This document shows, piece by piece, positions 1-8,195 of a stretch of DNA of 64,000 nucleotides. Both the position numbers and the translations under genes were made by a program. The stretch comes from Bradyrhizobium arachidis. Lineage in GTDB: Bacteria > Pseudomonadota > Alphaproteobacteria > Rhizobiales > Xanthobacteraceae. Each line of letters starts with the position of its first letter. Position 1 is the stretch's first letter. The stretch covers positions 8,184,001-8,248,000 of the forward strand of contig NZ_CP030050.1 of the NCBI RefSeq assembly GCF_015291705.1, given 5' to 3'. The notes beneath the pieces are model-generated. The model was not told where the DNA came from. It saw only the letters and a program-made list of their open reading frames with translations, and searched no databases.

Positions 1-864
1 CGCGCGGGGATAGCCGCCGAGCTGCCGCAGCACGGCCTGCTCCGCCGAGCCCCTGGTGCCGCCCTTGGAGACGAGAAGGCCGGCCGACAGCGACACGATC
101 AGCGCCGGCATCTGCGACACCAGGCCGTCGCCGACGGACAGCTTGGTGTAGACGTCGGCGGCACGCGACAGGGTCAGACCGTGATGGGTGACGCCGATGA
201 TGATGCCGCCAAAAATGTTGATCGCAGTGATGATCAGGCCGGCGATGGCATCACCGCGGACGAACTTCGAGGCACCGTCCATGGCACCGAAGAAGGCGCT
301 TTCCTCCTCGAGCTCGCGACGCCGGCGCTGGGCTTCCTTGTCGTCGATCAGGCCCGCGGACAAATCGGCGTCGATCGCCATCTGCTTGCCGGGGATGGCG
401 TCCAGGGTGAAACGGGCGCCGACTTCGGCGATGCGCGTCGCACCCTTGGTGATCACGACGAAGTTCACCGTGACCAGGATCGCGAAGATGATCAGACCGA
501 TAACGAAGTCGCCGCCCATGACGAATTTGGAGAAGCCGGCGACGACATAGCCTGCGGCCTGCTCACCCTCCCCGCCCCGCGACAGGATCAGGCGCGTGGT
601 CGCAACGTTCAGCGCCAGGCGCAGGATCGTCGCGATCAGCAGCACGGTCGGGAAGGCAGAGAAGTCGAGCGGGCGCTGGATCCACAGCGCCACCATCAGG
701 ATCAGCGCCGAGAGCGCGATCGAGAACGCGAGCCCGAGATCGATCAGGATCGGCGGTATCGGCAGGAACAGGATCGTGAGCATGGTCACGATGCCGCCCG
801 CGAAGAAGGCGTCCGCCCCGAGTCGGCGCGGGCTGGGCAGGCTAGCAGCTAACGTATCGGCCAT
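1..864 (-). CDS. flhA: FlhA, flagellar type III export gate protein (partial, N-terminal 288 residues)
   Basis: FlhA is the large inner-membrane subunit of the flagellar export gate; it couples the proton motive force to export and its cytoplasmic domain docks chaperone-substrate complexes. The frame is open from ATG at 864 to the window edge, so the C-terminal half, including the whole cytoplasmic domain, lies outside. Hydrophobic segments appear at residues 20-40, 43-62, 73-90, 104-117, 119-140 and 206-226. The FHIPEP-type signature region [11 protein letters not shown] is at residues 200-210. It is the last gene seen in the flgE-flgK-flgL-flaF-flbT-flgD-fliQ unit, 77 bases after fliQ. Assignment is very secure. 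Confidence 0.97.
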   Translation of the reverse strand, partial: MADTLAASLPSPRRLGADAFFAGGIVTMLTILFLPIPPILIDLGLAFSIALSALILMVALWIQRPLDFSAFPTVLLIATILRLALNVATTRLILSRGGEGEQAAGYVVAGFSKFVMGGDFVIGLIIFAILVTVNFVVITKGATRIAEVGARFTLDAIPGKQMAIDADLSAGLIDDKEAQRRRRELEEESAFFGAMDGASKFVRGDAIAGLIITAINIFGGIIIGVTHHGLTLSRAADVYTKLSVGDGLVSQMPALIVSLSAGLLVSKGGTRGSAEQAVLRQLGGYPRA

Positions 865-941
865 GGGTCACCGGCAGAGGGTCCGCCCGGTAATTTGCCG
901 CGCAAAGCTTACGCGAGGGTGGTGGCCGCCGGCCGCGCGGC

Positions 942-1208
942 TCAGAAGCCGCGTTCGATATGCGAATAGACCATCTCGGTGAAGGTGGAGAGATGGGCGC
1001 CGATGAAGGAACCGGAGACGGCGACGACCACGAGAAGGACGATGATCTTCGGAACGAAGGTCAGCGTTGCCTCCTGGATCTGGGTCAGGGCCTGCAGCAA
1101 CCCGATGACGGTGCCGACCAGCATAGCGGCCCCGACTGCGGGGCCGGAGGCGACGATGATGGTCCAGATCGCCGCCTGGACGATGTCGAGGGCGTCGCGC
1201 TCGTTCAT
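942..1208 (-). CDS. fliQ: FliQ, flagellar export gate subunit
   Basis: FliQ is a small integral membrane component of the FliP-FliQ-FliR core of the flagellar type III export gate. The 88-residue length is normal for the family. There are two hydrophobic helices, at about residues 12-35 and 52-74, separated by the conserved LQALTQIQEATLTFVPK loop. Its ATG overlaps the stop codon of flgD by 4 bases (ATGA), so translational coupling with flgD is likely. flhA follows after 77 bases. FliR, normally the partner gene, is not in the window and probably lies beyond flhA. Confidence 0.97.
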   Translation of the reverse strand: MNERDALDIVQAAIWTIIVASGPAVGAAMLVGTVIGLLQALTQIQEATLTFVPKIIVLLVVVAVSGSFIGAHLSTFTEMVYSHIERGF

Positions 1209-1624
1209 GACTGGCTGATCGTGAGCCCCGGCCCGACGGCGACTTTGGTGCCGTCCTCGAGGGTTGCGATGGAACCGTCGGTGTTGATGGAGATCGATGC
1301 GACCTTGCCGCTGAAGGTCGCACCGGTCGAGTCGGTGAAGCTGACCTTCTTTCCGATCAACGCGTCCGCCTGCGACAGCGACTGCGAGGACAGCAGCGAG
1401 TCCAGCTTGTTATTGGTCTGCATGGCCTGCTCGACCGTCGAGAGCTGGGCGAACTGGCTCATATATTGCGACGTGTCCATCGGATTGGTCGGGTCCTGGT
1501 TCTTCATCTCGGCGACGAGAAGCTGAAGAAACGTGTTGTAGTCGACGCCGGTGCTCGACGTGTTCGAGGTCGAGCTGGTCGAGTTGGACTTGCTGGTGCT
1601 GTCGGTCGCGCTGGTGACGTTCAT
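1205..1624 (-). CDS. flgD: FlgD, hook-capping protein
   Basis: FlgD forms the cap on the growing hook and guides FlgE polymerisation; it is dropped when the hook is complete. The ATG at 1624 was chosen because the residues before it in the open frame are Arg/Gly-rich antisense-like sequence, while the conserved core (TFLQLLVAEMKNQDPTNPMD, residues 31-50) sits 30 residues after it. The residues following the core are the family's QFAQLSTVEQ block. At 139 residues it is short, as in other alphaproteobacteria, and has only a small C-terminal domain. The N-terminal 25 residues are Ser/Thr-rich, typical of an exported, flexible end. It lies 14 bases after flbT. Confidence 0.95.
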   Translation of the reverse strand: MNVTSATDSTSKSNSTSSTSNTSSTGVDYNTFLQLLVAEMKNQDPTNPMDTSQYMSQFAQLSTVEQAMQTNNKLDSLLSSQSLSQADALIGKKVSFTDSTGATFSGKVASISINTDGSIATLEDGTKVAVGPGLTISQS

Positions 1625-1638
1625 TTGCCTCTCCGCTG

Positions 1639-2043
1639 TCAGGCAGCCTCGAATGGGGCGGCGGCGCCGGCCAGGATGGCTTGCTCCACCGGGAACAGCG
1701 CCCGAATTCGCTTGAGCGCCTCGAAATAACGGGTCGTCTCGACCAGCTCGTCGACCGCGGCAAGCCCCTCCAGCATCTCGCGGCTTTCGCACACCGCGAC
1801 CAGGGCCGCGTGGTGCTGCACATAGAGCGCCGAAGCGTCCCGGACGTCGGTCGGGTTCATCAGCATGAGCTGAACGATGAAATAGAGCTGCCGCATCGCC
1901 GTGGTGGCGTCGGAGGCCTGCATGACCTGCCCTTCGAGCAGGAACATCACGTCGTTGACGAGCTCGACCGAGACCTTGCGGTCCACACGCAGAACCGCGC
2001 CGTTGATGTAGATCCGTTCGCCCGCCCGCAAGGAGATCTTCAT
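1639..2043 (-). CDS. flbT: FlbT, post-transcriptional regulator of flagellin
   Basis: FlbT is a cytosolic RNA-binding regulator that in Caulobacter binds the 5' leader of flagellin mRNA and couples flagellin synthesis to hook completion. In rhizobia its effect can be positive. The 134-residue protein has the family's N-terminal block (SLRAGERIYINGAVLRVDRK) and the central helical part with YFIVQLMLMNP. The ATG at 2043 shares one base with the flaF stop codon (TAATG), so the two are translationally coupled. Its likely targets, three flagellin genes with a shared structured leader, are in this window (13.4-16.7 kb). Confidence 0.93.
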   Translation of the reverse strand: MKISLRAGERIYINGAVLRVDRKVSVELVNDVMFLLEGQVMQASDATTAMRQLYFIVQLMLMNPTDVRDASALYVQHHAALVAVCESREMLEGLAAVDELVETTRYFEALKRIRALFPVEQAILAGAAAPFEAA

Positions 2044-2387
2044 TAAAGCGCGTCTCGGATCATGCGGTTGATTTCGATGAGCTGCATCACGTCGTTCGAC
2101 TTTTCTTCGCGAAGGCGGTCGGCCTCCTTGACGACCCACAGGCCGATCGAGATGATGTCGGCCCGCAGCTTCTCGGGAAGCCCGTTTTCCGGATGCGCGA
2201 GATCCTCGATGAAGATCGTCCACAGCCGCCGCACGTAAAGCAGGCTCTGGACCTGATCCTCGAAACTGGCGCGTCCCTTCTGGAGGCGCTCGAGTCGGTC
2301 GATGCCGAGGCTGAGCGCCTGGCGCTCGCGGCCCCTCGCCTCATAGCCGCTATCATCGACGACCGCTTCATAGGCTTCAAACGTCAT
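2043..2387 (-). CDS. flaF: FlaF, flagellin synthesis and assembly regulator
   Basis: FlaF is a small alphaproteobacterial protein that works with FlbT to control flagellin translation and secretion. The protein is wholly helical-looking and charged (RERQALSLGIDRLERLQ), with the conserved LWTIFIEDLAHPENGLPEKLRADIISIG region around residues 54-85 and the end INRMIRDAL. I start it at ATG 2387, giving 114 residues; a GTG three codons upstream (2396) is possible but gives no better ribosome binding site. It sits 45 bases after flgL and overlaps flbT by one base. Confidence 0.92.
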   Translation of the reverse strand: MTFEAYEAVVDDSGYEARGRERQALSLGIDRLERLQKGRASFEDQVQSLLYVRRLWTIFIEDLAHPENGLPEKLRADIISIGLWVVKEADRLREEKSNDVMQLIEINRMIRDAL

Positions 2388-2441
2388 CAGGACCACACTG
2401 CGCAGGAAACGAAGAACAAGACAAAGGTGACGAGCCTAGGC

Positions 2442-3488
2442 TCAGAGATAGTTGATGAGGCTGATCTTCTGGAGCTGCGACGTCAGTGCAAGCGCCGTCT
2501 GGATCTGGGTCTGCAAGGTGTTGACGCGCACCGAGGCTTCGGCCGGATCGACCTTCTCCATACCGACGATCTGATTGTTCAGAATGTCCTGCTGCGTCTT
2601 GAGCTTGTCGGTTGCGGAGGTGAGCCGCTGCTGGACCGTGCCGACATCGCCGCCGAGCGTAGCGAGGCCGGTGATGGCGTTCCCGACGAGGCCGATCGCC
2701 TTGTCCACGACGACCTGGAACGTCGACTGGTCCAGGTTCGCGTTCCCGAGATCGGCCATCATGGTGTAGGCCTCGGCGAGCATGCGGAAGGAGGGTTGAT
2801 TGGCGCTGACGGACGTATCGGCGATCTCGGTCGTGGAGATACGGCTTTGCATGACCTGGTCGGTGGCCGACGACCAGTTGGTGTTCCAGGCCGGGCTCGC
2901 GAATTCGGCGTCGAAGGTGGTGTTGAGGAAGGTCTGCATCTGGGCCGGCGTGATGTTCTTCACGTTGGGCGAGGATTGCGAGAAGCCGAAGAACGTAGCG
3001 AAATCGGTGTCGACCTGGTTCTTGCTGGCCGAGCCGGCGGCGTAAGCCGTGATCGGTTGGTTCTGCGTGTTGATGCCCGAGAACAGGTACGAGCCGTTAT
3101 AAGAGACGTTCAGCGCGCCGATCAGATCCTGGAGGTTGGAGGACGCAGGCGGCAGGATGATCCGTCCGCCGCCGTCGGTGCTGCGGGCCGCGATCAGATC
3201 CTTGAGGAAGGACGTTGCGGTCGTGTTGAGCTGGGTGATCCGGTTCTGCGTCACGTCGAGGCGTCCGGCGACGAGCCCGTTGGTGTCGACGAGCTGATCG
3301 GCGAAGCTGAGGTCGGCCCGCAGGGTGAGGTCGCCTCCCGTGGTGGCCCCGAGCTCGAGGCCGACATCGTAAAAGCGGCCGGTGGTCGCCTCGGTCGACG
3401 CCTTGCTCAGCAGGGACTGGTTGTTCGTGATCGACGACCTCAACGACGAAGACAGCATCAAGGTCGAGATGTAGTTCGCGCTCATCAT
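2442..3488 (-). CDS. flgL: FlgL, hook-filament junction protein 3
   Basis: FlgL (HAP3) forms the second of the two junction layers between hook and filament. The 348-residue protein has a flagellin-like N terminus (NYISTLMLSSSLRSSITNNQSLL) and a flagellin-like C terminus (VRVNTLQTQIQTALALTSQLQKISLINYL) which pair as coiled coils, with a variable middle. The start codon could be either of two adjacent ATGs (3488 or 3485). It begins 3 bases after the flgK stop codon. Confidence 0.95.
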   Translation of the reverse strand: MMSANYISTLMLSSSLRSSITNNQSLLSKASTEATTGRFYDVGLELGATTGGDLTLRADLSFADQLVDTNGLVAGRLDVTQNRITQLNTTATSFLKDLIAARSTDGGGRIILPPASSNLQDLIGALNVSYNGSYLFSGINTQNQPITAYAAGSASKNQVDTDFATFFGFSQSSPNVKNITPAQMQTFLNTTFDAEFASPAWNTNWSSATDQVMQSRISTTEIADTSVSANQPSFRMLAEAYTMMADLGNANLDQSTFQVVVDKAIGLVGNAITGLATLGGDVGTVQQRLTSATDKLKTQQDILNNQIVGMEKVDPAEASVRVNTLQTQIQTALALTSQLQKISLINYL

Positions 3489-3491
3489 GGC

Positions 3492-4967
3492 TTAATTCCC
3501 CACGGCAGCCAGCAGGCTCTGCAGCATTTCATCGACGGTCGAGATGATCTTCGACGAGGCCGAATAGGTGCGCTCGACCTGGAGCATCAAGGACATCTCG
3601 TCGTCCATGTTGACGCCGCTGACGTTCGACAGCGCCGCGGTGCTGCGGTCTAGCAGCGTCTTCTGGTAGCTGACGTTGGAGTCCGCGGTCTTGCGCTGGT
3701 TTTCGATCCAGCTGGTCGACGACGACGCGAAGTCGATCAGGCTGCCGCTCGGCTTGCCCTGCGTGGTTGCATCGAACGGCTGCGAAGCATCCATGCCGGC
3801 GATGAGCTGCTGCAGCCGGACCGAGTAGCCGCCATTGCCGGCGGTGTTGTATTGGTATGCGACGTTGCCGCTGATCGCGCCGTCGCGCAGCAGATTTGGG
3901 TTGCCGCCCTGGGCCGGGTCGACTGACGCCGCGACGCTGATCAGGCCGGCAAGGCCGACCGAGACGGTGGCGCTCGCGGGCATCGCCGGCGCGCCGGGAT
4001 AGGTGAAGAGACCGGGGACGTCGGGCAGCGCCGCGGCGGTCTGATCGCTCTCCCTGAAGGTATTGATCAGGCCGCGCGCGATTTCGTCGAGCTGGCTCTG
4101 ATAGGTGACGGTGTCTTGGTCACGCAGCTGAGCGAGGCCCGCGAGCTTGCCCGACTTCAGCGGCATCACCGAATTGGCACCGGTTACCGGCACGCCGTCG
4201 ATGACCACCGCGTTGCCCGTGGTGCCAGGCGTATAGATGTTGGTCGCCGTGAAGCTGACCGTTCGGGCCGTCTTGTCGAACAGCACGACACCGCTGTCGG
4301 TGTAGAGCGCCGCGTCGCCGTTGGGTCGGAGCGACATCGTGACTCCGAGCTCCTGCGACAGCTGCGAGACGATGCTGTCGCGCTGGTCGAGATAGTCGGT
4401 AATGTCGTCGCCGGAGATCGTGCCCTTCACGATCGCGGTATTCACGGTCCCGAACTGGGAGAGCAGCTGATTGATGTTCTGGACCGACGTATTCATGTCG
4501 GCATCCGCGCCCGCACGGACCGACTGCACGGTCTGCGTCGCCTGGTTGAGCGCGGTCGCCATGTCCTTGGCGGATGTCACCGCCGCCTGCGCCAGCGTGG
4601 TGTTATCCGGAGCGTTGGCATATTGCTGAAGCGCCTTCTTCAGCGCATTGAGCTGCGCCGTCGGCGACTGGTCGAGCTCCGGATCGTCCACAGTGGCAGA
4701 TGCGATCTTCTGCAGACCGTCATAGATCGCGGTCTGCTTGGCCGACGACGAAGTTGCGACCAAGACGTTGTCGTAGAGACCCGAGCTCGCGGCGCGCTGG
4801 ATCGCCGCAACATAGACGCCAGCCCCGGGCAGATTGTCCAGCACGGCGATCTTGCGCGAATAGCCGGCGGCGCTGGCACCGGCGATGTTGCGCGAGATCG
4901 TCGAGGACTGGATGCCCGACGCCATGAGCGAAGCGCGGGCGGAGTCGAGAGCGGCGGTAAGGGACAT
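3492..4967 (-). CDS. flgK: FlgK, hook-filament junction protein 1
   Basis: FlgK (HAP1) forms the first junction layer on top of the hook. The 491-residue protein carries the family's N-terminal rod-hook block (LDSARASLMASGIQSSTISRNIAGASAAGYSRK at residues 6-38) and the C-terminal part with the V(N/S)MDDEMSLMLQVERTYSASSKIISTVDEMLQSLL stretch. The central, low-conservation part is Ala/Thr/Ser-rich, as expected for an exported axial protein without Cys. It lies 34 bases after flgE and immediately before flgL. Confidence 0.95.
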   Translation of the reverse strand: MSLTAALDSARASLMASGIQSSTISRNIAGASAAGYSRKIAVLDNLPGAGVYVAAIQRAASSGLYDNVLVATSSSAKQTAIYDGLQKIASATVDDPELDQSPTAQLNALKKALQQYANAPDNTTLAQAAVTSAKDMATALNQATQTVQSVRAGADADMNTSVQNINQLLSQFGTVNTAIVKGTISGDDITDYLDQRDSIVSQLSQELGVTMSLRPNGDAALYTDSGVVLFDKTARTVSFTATNIYTPGTTGNAVVIDGVPVTGANSVMPLKSGKLAGLAQLRDQDTVTYQSQLDEIARGLINTFRESDQTAAALPDVPGLFTYPGAPAMPASATVSVGLAGLISVAASVDPAQGGNPNLLRDGAISGNVAYQYNTAGNGGYSVRLQQLIAGMDASQPFDATTQGKPSGSLIDFASSSTSWIENQRKTADSNVSYQKTLLDRSTAALSNVSGVNMDDEMSLMLQVERTYSASSKIISTVDEMLQSLLAAVGN

Positions 4968-5001
4968 GATTTGCTCTTGCCTGGAATGCGCGCTGAAGAA
5001 T

Positions 5002-6234
5002 TCAGCGCTTCAGGTTGACGACGACGTCGAGCAGGTCAGCGCCGGTCTGGAACGATTTCGAGTTCGCGGTGAAGCCGCGCTGCGCCTCGATCATCCCGGT
5101 CAGCTCGTCCGCAAGGTCGACGTTCGAGTCTTCCAGGGCGCCGGACTGGATCGTGCCGAGGCCGCCGGTGCCGGCATTCCCGGCCTGCGCGTTGCCGGAG
5201 TTCATGTTGGTCGAATAGACGTTGCCCGGCTCCGGTGTCAGATTGTCGGGGCTCGCGACGTCGGCAAGCATGATGGTGAAGAGCGTCAGCGTCTGTCCGT
5301 TCTTGAGGACCGCCGTCACGTGGCCTGTATCGTCGACATCGACCTTGTCGATGGCCGAGGGAACGCTGCCATTGACGGTCGCCTTGAAGCTGAAGTCGGT
5401 TCCGACCTGCGTCATGTTCGACAGGTCCATGGTCATCGCCGCACCGCCGGGGACGGTGAAGGCGAGAGTCGTCGGGCTCGCCGCGGCCAGCGTGCCTTTG
5501 CCGGTTGCGGTCGTATCGAAGGTGAAAGTGGTGGCGGCGCCGACCGACGCACCCGTCGCGGAGTCGTAAGCCTGAATCTGCCAGGTGTCCGAACCGGCGG
5601 CCGTTGCGGTGTGGGACATGTAGACGTCAAGCGTAACGGCCTGGCCGATATTGTTGTAGGCCACGATCGAGCTCTTCGACGAGTATGAGGCCGGGCCGGG
5701 CGGGCCAGCGATCACGGCCGCTTTCGGATCCAGATTGCCGGTCGTGAGCGTCCCCGCCGTCGACGGCACGGGCACCTGCGAAACCTGGGCGATGTTGACG
5801 ATCTGCATGCCGGACAGGCTGTTCTGCGAGAAATTGGTCACGTTACCGGGCTGGCCCAGAAGGTAGTAGCCGGCCGCATTGACCAGATTGCCCTGGCTGT
5901 CCGGCACGAACGAGCCGGCGCGCGTCAGATATTGTTGCGTGTTGTTGGCATTCGACACCACGAAGAAGCCGTTGCCCTGGACGGCGAGGTCCGTGGTCGA
6001 CGTGGTGAACTGCGTATGTCCGGCATCGCTGATGGCGTAGCGCACCGTGGTCTCGACGGCGCCGGAGTCGTAGTTGCCGGAGCCGCTCTTGAGGATCAGC
6101 GAGGAGAACTCGGTCGAGGCCCGCTTGTAGCCGGTCGTGTTGACGTTCGCGATGTTGTCCGAGACCGTCGACAGCTTGTTGGACTGCGCGCCCATTCCGG
6201 AAACGCCGGTGCGCATAACACCATACAGGCTCAT
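5002..6234 (-). CDS. flgE: FlgE, flagellar hook protein
   Basis: FlgE polymerises into the hook, the flexible joint between rod and filament. The 410-residue protein begins MSLYGVMRTGVSGMGAQSNKLSTVSDNIANVNTTGYKR, the rod-hook N-terminal signature, has the FlgE/F/G core around residues 80-150, and ends with the C-terminal rod-hook helix (LTGMIEAQRGFTANSKSFQTGADLLDVVVNLKR). An AAGGAG ribosome binding site lies 8 bases before the ATG. It heads the operon flgE-flgK-flgL-flaF-flbT-flgD-fliQ-flhA, with a copy of the shared upstream element about 45 bases before the start. Confidence 0.97.
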   Translation of the reverse strand: MSLYGVMRTGVSGMGAQSNKLSTVSDNIANVNTTGYKRASTEFSSLILKSGSGNYDSGAVETTVRYAISDAGHTQFTTSTTDLAVQGNGFFVVSNANNTQQYLTRAGSFVPDSQGNLVNAAGYYLLGQPGNVTNFSQNSLSGMQIVNIAQVSQVPVPSTAGTLTTGNLDPKAAVIAGPPGPASYSSKSSIVAYNNIGQAVTLDVYMSHTATAAGSDTWQIQAYDSATGASVGAATTFTFDTTATGKGTLAAASPTTLAFTVPGGAAMTMDLSNMTQVGTDFSFKATVNGSVPSAIDKVDVDDTGHVTAVLKNGQTLTLFTIMLADVASPDNLTPEPGNVYSTNMNSGNAQAGNAGTGGLGTIQSGALEDSNVDLADELTGMIEAQRGFTANSKSFQTGADLLDVVVNLKR

Positions 6235-6275
6235 GGATTTGGCTCCTTCGGTAGGTTGCCGCTACAATGCGGGTT

Positions 6276-6291
6276 CTTGCTTGCGCGGGGC
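6276..6291 (-). promoter_or_regulatory. Shared flagellar upstream element, flgE unit
   Basis: On the minus strand this reads GCCCCGCGCAAGCAAG, about 45 bases before the flgE ATG. It matches by eye the element seen before motA, motE, flgB, fliF, the flagellins and the DUF1217 gene. Whether it is a -35 region or an activator site cannot be told from sequence alone. Confidence 0.45.
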
Positions 6292-6331
6292 TGATGATTG
6301 GGAACCATGCACAACTTTAGGGTTGTCCTGG

Positions 6332-6913
6332 TCATGTCGTCTTGGGTTGACAGAACGAGCGCGCCTTGTCGGTCCACGCGCCGAAGCCGCTCGAGACGAG
6401 ATGCGCGACGATGTGGCAGACATAGCGCTTCTGCGCCGGCTGATTGTTGGGGCCGGCGTTGTAGCGGGCGACCGCCATGGTCCAGCTGCCCTCGCGCTGC
6501 TTCAGCTCCTTCAGGAAGCGCGCCGCATATTCCACGTTCCTGGCGGGATCGAACATCGCGCGCACGGACGTGAACTTGTCGCCGTGATAGTAGTGGTTGA
6601 TCTGCATGCAGCCGAGATCGATCAGCTTGATGCCCTTGGCGCGCATCGCTTCGAAATTCGCGATCGCATCATCCATGTCCTTGGCGAACACGGTCTGCCC
6701 TTCCGCTCCGAGCGCGTAAGGATAGAGCGCGCCGCGCCGCCCGGTTTCGGTCAGGCCGACCGCATAGAGAATGCCGAGCGGAATGCCGTGCTGCTGGGAC
6801 GCACGCGCCATCTCGCGCTCGCAGGGGCGCGCATTGTCGGTCGCCGCTGCCGCAGTGCCGGCGCTACAGATAAACAGGGCCGCGACGAGTCTGCTGGCCC
6901 ACGTCCTGATCAT
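6332..6913 (-). CDS. Lytic transglycosylase, SLT family, flagellar-associated
   Basis: A predicted periplasmic muramidase that cleaves peptidoglycan, plausibly opening the wall for the rod. The 193-residue protein starts with an Arg-containing signal peptide (residues 1-24, ending GTAAAA). It carries the SLT signatures: LYAVGLTETG with the likely catalytic Glu, CMQINHYY, and MAVARYNAGPNN. The ATG at 6913 was chosen because a clean signal peptide follows it. That places its first 50 bases inside the 3' end of fliK in another frame. It is followed by 97 non-coding bases and then flgE. As far as I recall, in Sinorhizobium the regulator gene rem sits in this gap; no such gene is present here. Confidence 0.85.
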   Translation of the reverse strand: MIRTWASRLVAALFICSAGTAAAATDNARPCEREMARASQQHGIPLGILYAVGLTETGRRGALYPYALGAEGQTVFAKDMDDAIANFEAMRAKGIKLIDLGCMQINHYYHGDKFTSVRAMFDPARNVEYAARFLKELKQREGSWTMAVARYNAGPNNQPAQKRYVCHIVAHLVSSGFGAWTDKARSFCQPKTT

Positions 6914-8195
6914 GACGCGTCTCCTGGTTGGACTGGCGCTCCTGGCGGGCCTGCCTCGCATCGCCATCGGATTGCCCCGACGACGTGCCGGTGCCGTCGA
7001 ACGTGCCCTGCGACTGGGGCGACGGCTGTTGCTGGCCGGGCAGTTGCGGTTGCGACTGGCCGGAGCCGCTCTGGAATCCGTCCAGCGAGCCATGCTGCAC
7101 CGGCGCCACGTCGGCAACGTAACCTGCCGACTGCATCAGATCGCGGATCTGGTCGCGCTGCTGGTCCAGCATCTGGCTGGTATCCTTGCGTTCGGCCGCG
7201 AGATGGACGGACACCTCGGTGCCGACGAGACGAAGGCGCACGGTGACGTTGCCGAGCTGCGGCGGCTCGAGATTGATGGTCAAAATCTTGAGCGGCTCTG
7301 GCGCGTTGGCCTGCGACGTTGCGAGATCGGGAGCCGCGGACGCCGCCGGCGCTGCGGTTTCCTTCAACTCTGTGACGACCGCGTTGGCGACCTGTTGCGG
7401 CGCATTGAATTGCGCCGGCGGCAGATGGGTCTCCTGCTGGACCACGGTGACCTTGGTCGTTTCGGGCAAGGTGTCCCGCGCCGAGGCCTTGACCGCGCGT
7501 TCGACATTGGCCGTGACGGCTTCGAAGCCTGACGTCGCAGGCATTGCCTTCGCGGCGTCGCCGCCTTGCTGCGGCGTGGCCTGCTGAGCTGCCACTGCTT
7601 GCGAACCCGGACCTTGCGCGCGCGGACTGGCTGGAGCTGCAGCGGTCGCCGCGGAATCGAGCGCAGCCGCCTTGGAAGCTGCCGGAACCTCACGCTTCGT
7701 CGAGGAGGATCGCTCATCTCGCGCGGGCGCGTCCTTCCTGTCGCCCGCCGGCAATTGCATCTGCGGAATCGCGGCGGCGAGCTCCTGGCCAACGATCACC
7801 GGAGTGCTCGATCGGCTCTGGGCATCCGCTTTCGAGGCAAGATCGATCGGATTTTGCTTCTCCGATGATAAGCCGGTCTTCTCGTCGGAAGACTTCTCCG
7901 CTGATTTGGACTCGTCGGCCGCCTCGGTGCGTTCGTGCCCGTCCTTGGTCTCGTCCTTCCCGGCCGAGTGCGCCAGGCGCGTGCGCAGCGTGGCGGTCTT
8001 CACGCCGGTGTCGCTGCCCTCATCGTTCAGCGCCCGCTTGGCGAGGTTCGAGACGGTGTGGAGCAGATCGTTGAACGACGAATCCGCCTGCGATTTCGTA
8101 CCAGTGCCCTTCGCCGAGCGCGACGTCCCACGCATGTTGAGGCTCTCGGCGAGGCCGGAGAAGACCTGTCCTGATGTTCCGCTGAGCTTCGTCAT
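6864..8195 (-). CDS. fliK: FliK, hook-length control protein (MotD in older rhizobial naming)
   Basis: FliK measures hook length during export and triggers the switch from hook to filament substrates. The 443-residue protein is low in hydrophobic residues and rich in Ala, Gln, Ser and Pro over residues 1-300, as expected for a secreted ruler. The conserved C-terminal domain at about 300-385 includes LTINLEPPQLGNVTVRLRLVGTEVSVHLAAE. The tail is Gln/Gly-rich. Its ATG overlaps the motC stop by 4 bases. In the rhizobial order motB-motC-motD, MotD has been reassigned as FliK, and the position here fits. Confidence 0.9.
   Translation of the reverse strand: MTKLSGTSGQVFSGLAESLNMRGTSRSAKGTGTKSQADSSFNDLLHTVSNLAKRALNDEGSDTGVKTATLRTRLAHSAGKDETKDGHERTEAADESKSAEKSSDEKTGLSSEKQNPIDLASKADAQSRSSTPVIVGQELAAAIPQMQLPAGDRKDAPARDERSSSTKREVPAASKAAALDSAATAAAPASPRAQGPGSQAVAAQQATPQQGGDAAKAMPATSGFEAVTANVERAVKASARDTLPETTKVTVVQQETHLPPAQFNAPQQVANAVVTELKETAAPAASAAPDLATSQANAPEPLKILTINLEPPQLGNVTVRLRLVGTEVSVHLAAERKDTSQMLDQQRDQIRDLMQSAGYVADVAPVQHGSLDGFQSGSGQSQPQLPGQQQPSPQSQGTFDGTGTSSGQSDGDARQARQERQSNQETRHDQDVGQQTRRGPVYL

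Noticed and set aside
2193..3653. Plus-strand open frame of 486 codons opposite flgL
   Set aside because: Antisense shadow of flgL and flaF.
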